A DNA stretch of 64,000 nucleotides from Delphinapterus leucas. Taxonomy: Eukaryota > Chordata > Mammalia > Artiodactyla > Monodontidae. Numbering within the stretch: position 1 is the first letter of the stretch; each line of letters opens with the position of its first letter. The notes under the pieces were generated by a model. The model ran no database searches. It saw only the letters and a program-made list of their open reading frames with translations, and was not told the DNA's origin. The translations under genes and the position numbers were made by a program. The stretch is taken from positions 8,203,321 to 8,267,320 of the forward strand of contig NW_022098037.1 in the NCBI RefSeq assembly GCF_002288925.2, in the 5' to 3' direction. This document shows positions 59,028 through 64,000 of the stretch, one piece after another.

Positions 59028-59104
59028 TATTAATAGCTACCATTTACAGAGCACTTACTATGTTCCAGGGACAGTTCTATGTGCTTTACACCATTTCATC
59101 TTCA
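59028..59104 (-). repeat. MIR SINE fragment
   Basis: 'ttacagagcacttactatgttccagggacagttctatgtgctttac' is the reverse-strand MIR end. Confidence 0.75.
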
Positions 59105-59904
59105 TTTTTTATAATTTTAAATTATACAAAACAGGAAATTTTACTATTTTAAGCATCTCTGAGTGTACAATTCAGTGTCATCAAGTACATTCACAATGTT
59201 GGGCAGTAATGATCACCACTAATCCCAGAAACTTTTCATCATCTCAAACAGAAACTCTGTATCCATTAAGTGATAACTCCCCTTTAGCTCCTTGCCTCAG
59301 GTTCCCCGGCAACTTCTACTTTCTGTCTCTCTGAATTTGCCTTTTCTAGAGACCACATATAAATGGAATCATACACTATTTTTTACCTAGAATAATGTTT
59401 CCAAGGTCCATTCATGTTGTAGCAAATATCAAAACTTCATTCCTTTTTATAGCTGAATAATATTCTAGTGTATGGATATACCACATTATGATTATCCAGT
59501 CATGTATTAATGACACTGTGTTGTTTCTACACTTTGGCTGTTGTGAATAGTGCTGCTATGAATACTGGCATACTCATATCTGTGTGAGTCTCTGTTTTGA
59601 GTTCTTTGGGGCCCATATCCCACAGTGGCTACAACATTTTATACTCCCACTCGCAATGCACCAGGGTTCCAATTTCCCCACATCCTTGCCCACACTTGCT
59701 ATTTTCTGGTTTTTTTAATAATAGCCATCCTAATGAGTGTGAAGAAATATTGTGGTTTTAATTTGCATTTCCCTAGTGGCTAATGGTGTTGAACAACTTT
59801 CTATATGCTTATTGGCCATTTGTATGTATTCTTTGGAGAAATGTCCCTTCAAGTCATTTGATCATTTTTTAATCCAATTATTTGTTTTTTTGTGTTGAGT
59901 TATA

Positions 59905-60390
59905 AGAGTACTTCATATACTACTTCATATAGCCAGCCATAAAAAAGAATGAAATAATGCCATTATCAGCAACATGAATGCAACTACAGATTATCATACT
60001 AAGTGAAGTTAGAAAGAGAAAGACAAATACCATGATATCATTTACATGTGGAATATAAAATATGACACAAATGAACCTATGAAACAGAAACAGAATCACA
60101 GGAATAGAGAATAGACTGGTGATTGCCAAGGGGGGTTGGGTTGGGAAGGGATGGAGTGGGAAGATGGGGTTAGCAGATGTAAGCTATTATATGTAGAATG
60201 GATAAATAACAAGGTCCTACTGTATAGCACAGAGAACTATGTTCAATATCCTATGATAAACCATAATGGAAAAGAATATTAAAAGAAGAATGTATATATA
60301 TGTATGACTGAGTCACTTTGCTGTGCAGCAGAAATGAACACAACATTGTAAATCAACTATACTTCAATTAAAAAAAGAGTTCTTCATATA
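59905..60390 (+). mobile_element. Younger L1 3' end inserted in the old L1, opposite strand
   Basis: The body is 59920-60375, from the last ORF2 codons ('agccagccataaaaaagaatg') through the 3' UTR to 'tcaattaaaaaaa'. The 15-bp TSD agagtacttcatata / agagttcttcatata (59905-59919, 60376-60390, one mismatch) is host L1 sequence. The 3' UTR is of the type seen at 3752-4320. Confidence 0.95.
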
Positions 60391-61017
60391 TTCTGGATAA
60401 TTAACCTCTTATCAGATATGATTGGCAAATATGTTCTCCCATTCTGTGGGTTGTCTTTTCACTCTCTTGATAGTGTCCTTTGATGTACAAAAGTGTTTAA
60501 TTTTGGTGAAGTCCAATTTATTCTCTCTTTTGCTGCCTGTGTTTTGGTGTCAAATTTAAGAAATCACTGCCAAATCTATGGCAATGGTTGAAGATTTTTC
60601 CATATGAAGAATTTTCCCTATGTTTTCTGCTAAGACTTTTATAGTTTTAGCTCTTACATTTAGGTCTTTGATCCACTCTGAGTTAATTTTATATATTGTG
60701 TAAGGTCCAATTTCATTCTTTTGCATCGGAATATCCAGTTCTCTCAGCAAAATTTATTGAAAAGACTGTCCTTTCTCCATTGAATGACCTTAGCACCCTT
60801 GTCAAAATCAATTGACCATATGTGTGAGGGTTTATTTTTGGGCTTTCAGTTCTATTCCTCTGGTCTATTTGTTAATCCTTATGACAGTACCACAGTTTAG
60901 ATTACTGTAGCTTTGTAGCAAGTTTTGACATCAGGAAGTGTGAGCCTTCCAAATTTGTACTTCTTTTCCAAGATTGTTTTGGCTATTTGGGGGTCCCTTG
61001 ACATTCCATATGAATTT

Positions 61018-61164
61018 AGGATGAATGTTTGTTTTTTTTTTTTTGGCCACGCCACATGGCCTGTGGGATCTTAGTTCCTTGACCAGAGATCAAACTTGGG
61101 CCCCTGAAGTGAAAGTGCTGGGTCCTAACTACTGGACTGCCAGGGAACTCCCAGGATGAATTTT
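61018..61164 (-). mobile_element. Short CHR-related SINE inside the old L1
   Basis: The reverse-strand body is about 61030-61152: T-rich tail complement, 'ggccacgccacatggcc', and 'actggactgccagggaactcc' at the right. The flanks aggatgaatgtt / aggatgaatttt (61018-61029, 61153-61164) fit a TSD with one mismatch. Confidence 0.9.
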
Positions 61165-61535
61165 TCTATTTTTAAAAAGTTGGGATTTTGATAGGGATTG
61201 CATTGAATTTGCAGGTCACTTTAGGTAGTAATATTATCTTACCAGTAATGCCAAGTCTTTCAATCTGTGAACACAAGATGTCTTTGCATTTATTTAGGTC
61301 TTTAATTTCCTTCAGCATTGTTTAATAGTTTTCAACATACAAATCCTTCACTTACTTGGTTAAATTCATTCATAAGTATTTTATTCTTTTTTTATGCTAT
61401 TATAAATAGAATTATTTTCTTAATTTCCCTTCCAGAGTGTTCATTGCTAGTGTATAGAAATACAACTGAGTTTTGCATGTTGATTTTGTACCCTACAACT
61501 TTGCTGAATTTGTTTATTAGCGCTAACTCGTTTAA

Positions 61536-61989
61536 CCTTGATCTCAAATCTGTGGATACTGTCAATGCCCAGGCACTGACATCCGCAGCCAGACTCCTGA
61601 ACTAGTAACATGTGAGAAGAAGGCAGGAAGCTCTTCCTCTTTCTGCCAGTAGAAGAAACTGCAAGTCTGAGTCCCTGGCACAGAAGCAGCAGCAGCATAA
61701 GCTACAGCATCTCATTCTCAGTGGTGGAGGTGGAGGCAGGTGGTAGCAGGGATCAGATCAGTTCTGCAAGGTTCTCCAAGACACTGTTCTAAGAAGCCTA
61801 CCTTTGGATCTGGTTCCCTAACACTCCCGATGATCCTGTTAACCACCCAATTTTAACCCCTTTACTGATCAATCAACCAGAGTCAGCTTCTGTTGTTTGC
61901 AAATAAGAATCCTACTGATATACTATCCACAGTGGCACATGCCCCCATTCTCTTATCCAACATTTTCTCTATAGTGTTTACCGCTTTCT
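61536..61989. other. Non-coding DNA, possible unclassified repeat
   Basis: 'cagcttctgttgtttgcaaataagaatcctactgatat' near 61880-61920 looks like the end of a dispersed mammalian repeat whose family I cannot name. No gene was recognised. Confidence 0.35.
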
Positions 61990-62133
61990 GACCCATCTGT
62001 TCCTTAACTGGTTCTGACACTGGAATGGAAACTCCATGAGGACAGAGTCTTTCATTTTGCTCACTAATTATGATTAAAACAATGCCCGCTGTGTATTTAT
62101 TTCACTTAATACAATCTGTTGAATGAATGAAAC
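61990..62133 (+). repeat. L2-like LINE 3' end
   Basis: 'tggaaactccatgaggacagagtctttcattttgctcact' and a terminal 'tctgttgaatgaatgaaac' follow the L2 3' UTR. Confidence 0.75.
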
Positions 62134-63337
62134 ATCTAACACTTGTTAACTCATTTAACCCTAACAACAACACAGGTCTGTTAAAAGCGAAAACCTGTGA
62201 TGTTTATTCACAGCTCTATATGTGTGATTCCACTTCTGAAACATAACCCTTTCCAGCTCTGTGCTCTATGCTTCTAGGCAGAGCAACATGCTAGAGATCA
62301 GCAGGGTCCCCAGTGGGCCCTCCTCCAGGGATGCAGATATGTGCTTGTTATCGTTTCTGTAGGACCCTGATTTGCCAGCTATCGTCTGGGACAATTAATA
62401 TTCACTTTTCCAAAGTAAGTGGAGATTCCTCTCTTTTTCTTTCAGACTTTCATATTGGATATTAGAAAAGCCAAACTTAAATGTCTGCAGAAACACTTAG
62501 TTGAATACAAAAGGTGTCCCCAGGCCATCTTAGCCACAGCAGGATTAATCCACTTCTGAAATCATACAGGAAATAGAGAATGAGCTCTCTACCTGGCATG
62601 CTGAGATGAAGACACTCCACTTTCCAAATTACTCACTCATAAAAGGTCTGAAAATGCCCTCCTGTCCAAATCTAGCTCACTTACAGCTGCTGAGAAAATG
62701 ATGCTCTTTTCTAGAACACAAGTTTCAGGACCTGCTCTACATTTACCTACCTCTTACAGCCCAGTTCATTCTTTCAAATATCCATTTTAACACTTGTGTG
62801 GAACGGATGCGTGCAAGGGTTACTGACCTGTTTATGACCAACTCCTGTATCTTTCTCCATGTGAAACCACCACAGCTTGTATACGAGCCTTGAATGGCAC
62901 GTAACTTTAGAATATGTGTTTAATACACGATCGCTGATTTGACTGTGATCTAAAATGTGCAGCCAATTGAAGGCATACTTTCCAGAAAACAACGTATTTT
63001 TTTTCCACAAATACTAAGAAGTGTTTCCTAGCAATGCAACCTGGAAAGACTCTAGCAGAAAAGGAAAGCAAGCACTGGAGGGGTGGAGTGAGTGCACAGC
63101 TCATTGTGAGGTCCAGATGAAAGCCCAGCAACGGAGGCTGACTCCAAATCGGGGCAGAGAAAATTCCATCTAGTGTGGGGCTGGGTGCAGGGAAACAAAG
63201 CTGGCGGGGGCAGTGGTACAGATGTGGGAGCTTCAGGAGCAAAGCAAGGTCATTCCGGGAACAACAGCTAAACACAGCAATAGGAAAGTGGGGTTAGAGG
63301 CTCACCTGGGTCTCCCCAGCACCTGCAGGGCGCTCGG
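62134..63337. other. Unique non-coding DNA
   Basis: No repeat or gene was recognised. The 122-codon reverse frame (62907-63275) has no domain and no splice support. Confidence 0.45.
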
Positions 63338-63500
63338 CTCATTCACTCATTTATTCAACAAATACTAAGCTGATATTCAACAGATAACAAGCGTCTACCA
63401 TGCACCACGCATCCTGCCCGGAGCTGAGGATCTAACCAAAGTAAAACAGACAGCCTGGCCCCTACGCTGAGGGAGGTTACATTTAGCACACAGCAGTAAC
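63338..63500 (-). repeat. L2-like LINE 3' end
   Basis: 'tcattcactcatttattcaacaaatact', 'gatctaaccaaagtaaaacagacagcctggccc' and 'gaggttacatttagc' are the reverse complement of the L2 end. Confidence 0.8.
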
Positions 63501-64000
63501 TGAGTCAGTATTTGATGAATTAATCAACTGAGAAAATGGCTGAGTCAACACTTCTCTTTTTTCTAGTATGATATCTTCATCTGCCACACTACAAGGTAAA
63601 AAATGACGATCTCGAAGAAGCTGTCAAGAAGGTGGTCAAGATACTTGAAGTTTAGTAAGAAGACTTCTAAAGACTTTATATATGTGAAGACTACATATAT
63701 AAAGACTTTATATCCACTCTTACTAACAATAACCCTTGTGCACAATGTTTCTTGACATTATTTAAAGACAGTATGAAATCATCATGATTACACATGAAAA
63801 AATAATGTTCACTTGTCTCATTTATTTTTAAATTTGATGGGATGTGTATTTATAATATATTTATAATGTATAAATACATTAGAACATAGTTCATAACACT
63901 AACAAATGGAGTAGTACATATACATAAATAAATGTAAGTAGATTGGAGATAGGCACTCAATCTTTTTTCATTGCTAGGAGTTTGCAGTTAAAATTTGGAC
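63501..64000. other. AT-rich DNA with small direct and inverted repeats
   Basis: The 14-bp taaagactttatat occurs at 63668-63681 and 63700-63713, with a 10-bp inverted repeat at 63845-63854 / 63869-63878 (tgtatttata / tataaataca). No gene was recognised. Confidence 0.6.

Larger units (their letters stand above)
59105..61535 (-). mobile_element. Old L1, reverse strand, with two later insertions
   Basis: The forward strand reads through an L1 in reverse. The 3' UTR is at 59105-59400 and the ORF2 end at 59400-59800. After the inserted L1, ORF2 continues from 60391 ('ttctggataattaacctc', 'gtttaattttggtgaagtcc', 'ggtctttgatccactctgag') and, after the SINE, to about 61535. Frames are broken throughout; a 64-codon piece at 60556-60750 shows [14 protein letters not shown]. 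Confidence 0.92.

Noticed and set aside
1..64000. CRISPR array, operon, phage or other novel gene system
   Set aside because: No spaced identical repeats, no dense coding and no ribosome-binding pattern; the sequence is a mammalian repeat landscape.

Overview
This window reads as non-coding nuclear DNA of a cetacean (whale or dolphin) or a close relative. The evidence is the repeats. Sixteen tRNA-derived SINEs of the CHR (cetacean-hippo-ruminant) kind carry intact RNA polymerase III box B-like motifs, A-rich tails and, in nearly every case, readable target-site duplications (TSDs). They fall into three forms: about 200 bp ending in a 'gtaccgc' + poly-A tail, about 320 bp ending in 'gcagccaaaaataaat', and a heterogeneous, mostly short group. 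No BovB LINE or Bov-tA SINE was seen, which argues against a ruminant. The species cannot be fixed from the sequence.

Layout: 0.3-4.3 kb holds an old L1 with its TSD, then an MLT1-like LTR inside an L2 end, then a younger L1 tail. 4.3-19 kb is mostly unique AT-rich DNA with scattered MIR, L2, MER5, MER58 and Tigger relics, a tail-only retroinsertion (16.83-16.89 kb) and an interstitial telomeric block (17.45-17.51 kb). 19-46 kb carries most of the SINEs, including one SINE nested in another (32.6-33.2 kb), an MLT1J-like LTR, L2 copies and an hAT-like element. 46.5-49 kb is an old L1. 49-55 kb is largely unique DNA. 55.7-58.5 kb is the best-preserved L1, with a SINE inside it. 59.1-61.5 kb is an old reverse-strand L1 that contains a younger forward L1 and a SINE.

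I found no convincing protein-coding gene. The only non-repeat reading frame worth noting is a 65-codon frame at 24346-24543. It has a hydrophobic start and a charged tail, a TATA-like box upstream and a donor-like splice site at its end; I do not recognise it and rate it low. Most other long reading frames are SINE or L1 sequence read through. There is no sign of a bacterial or viral gene system, CRISPR array, true tRNA/rRNA gene or other new biological system. What the window does record is a readable sequence of retrotransposition events. Family names are from memory of consensus sequences, without a database search.
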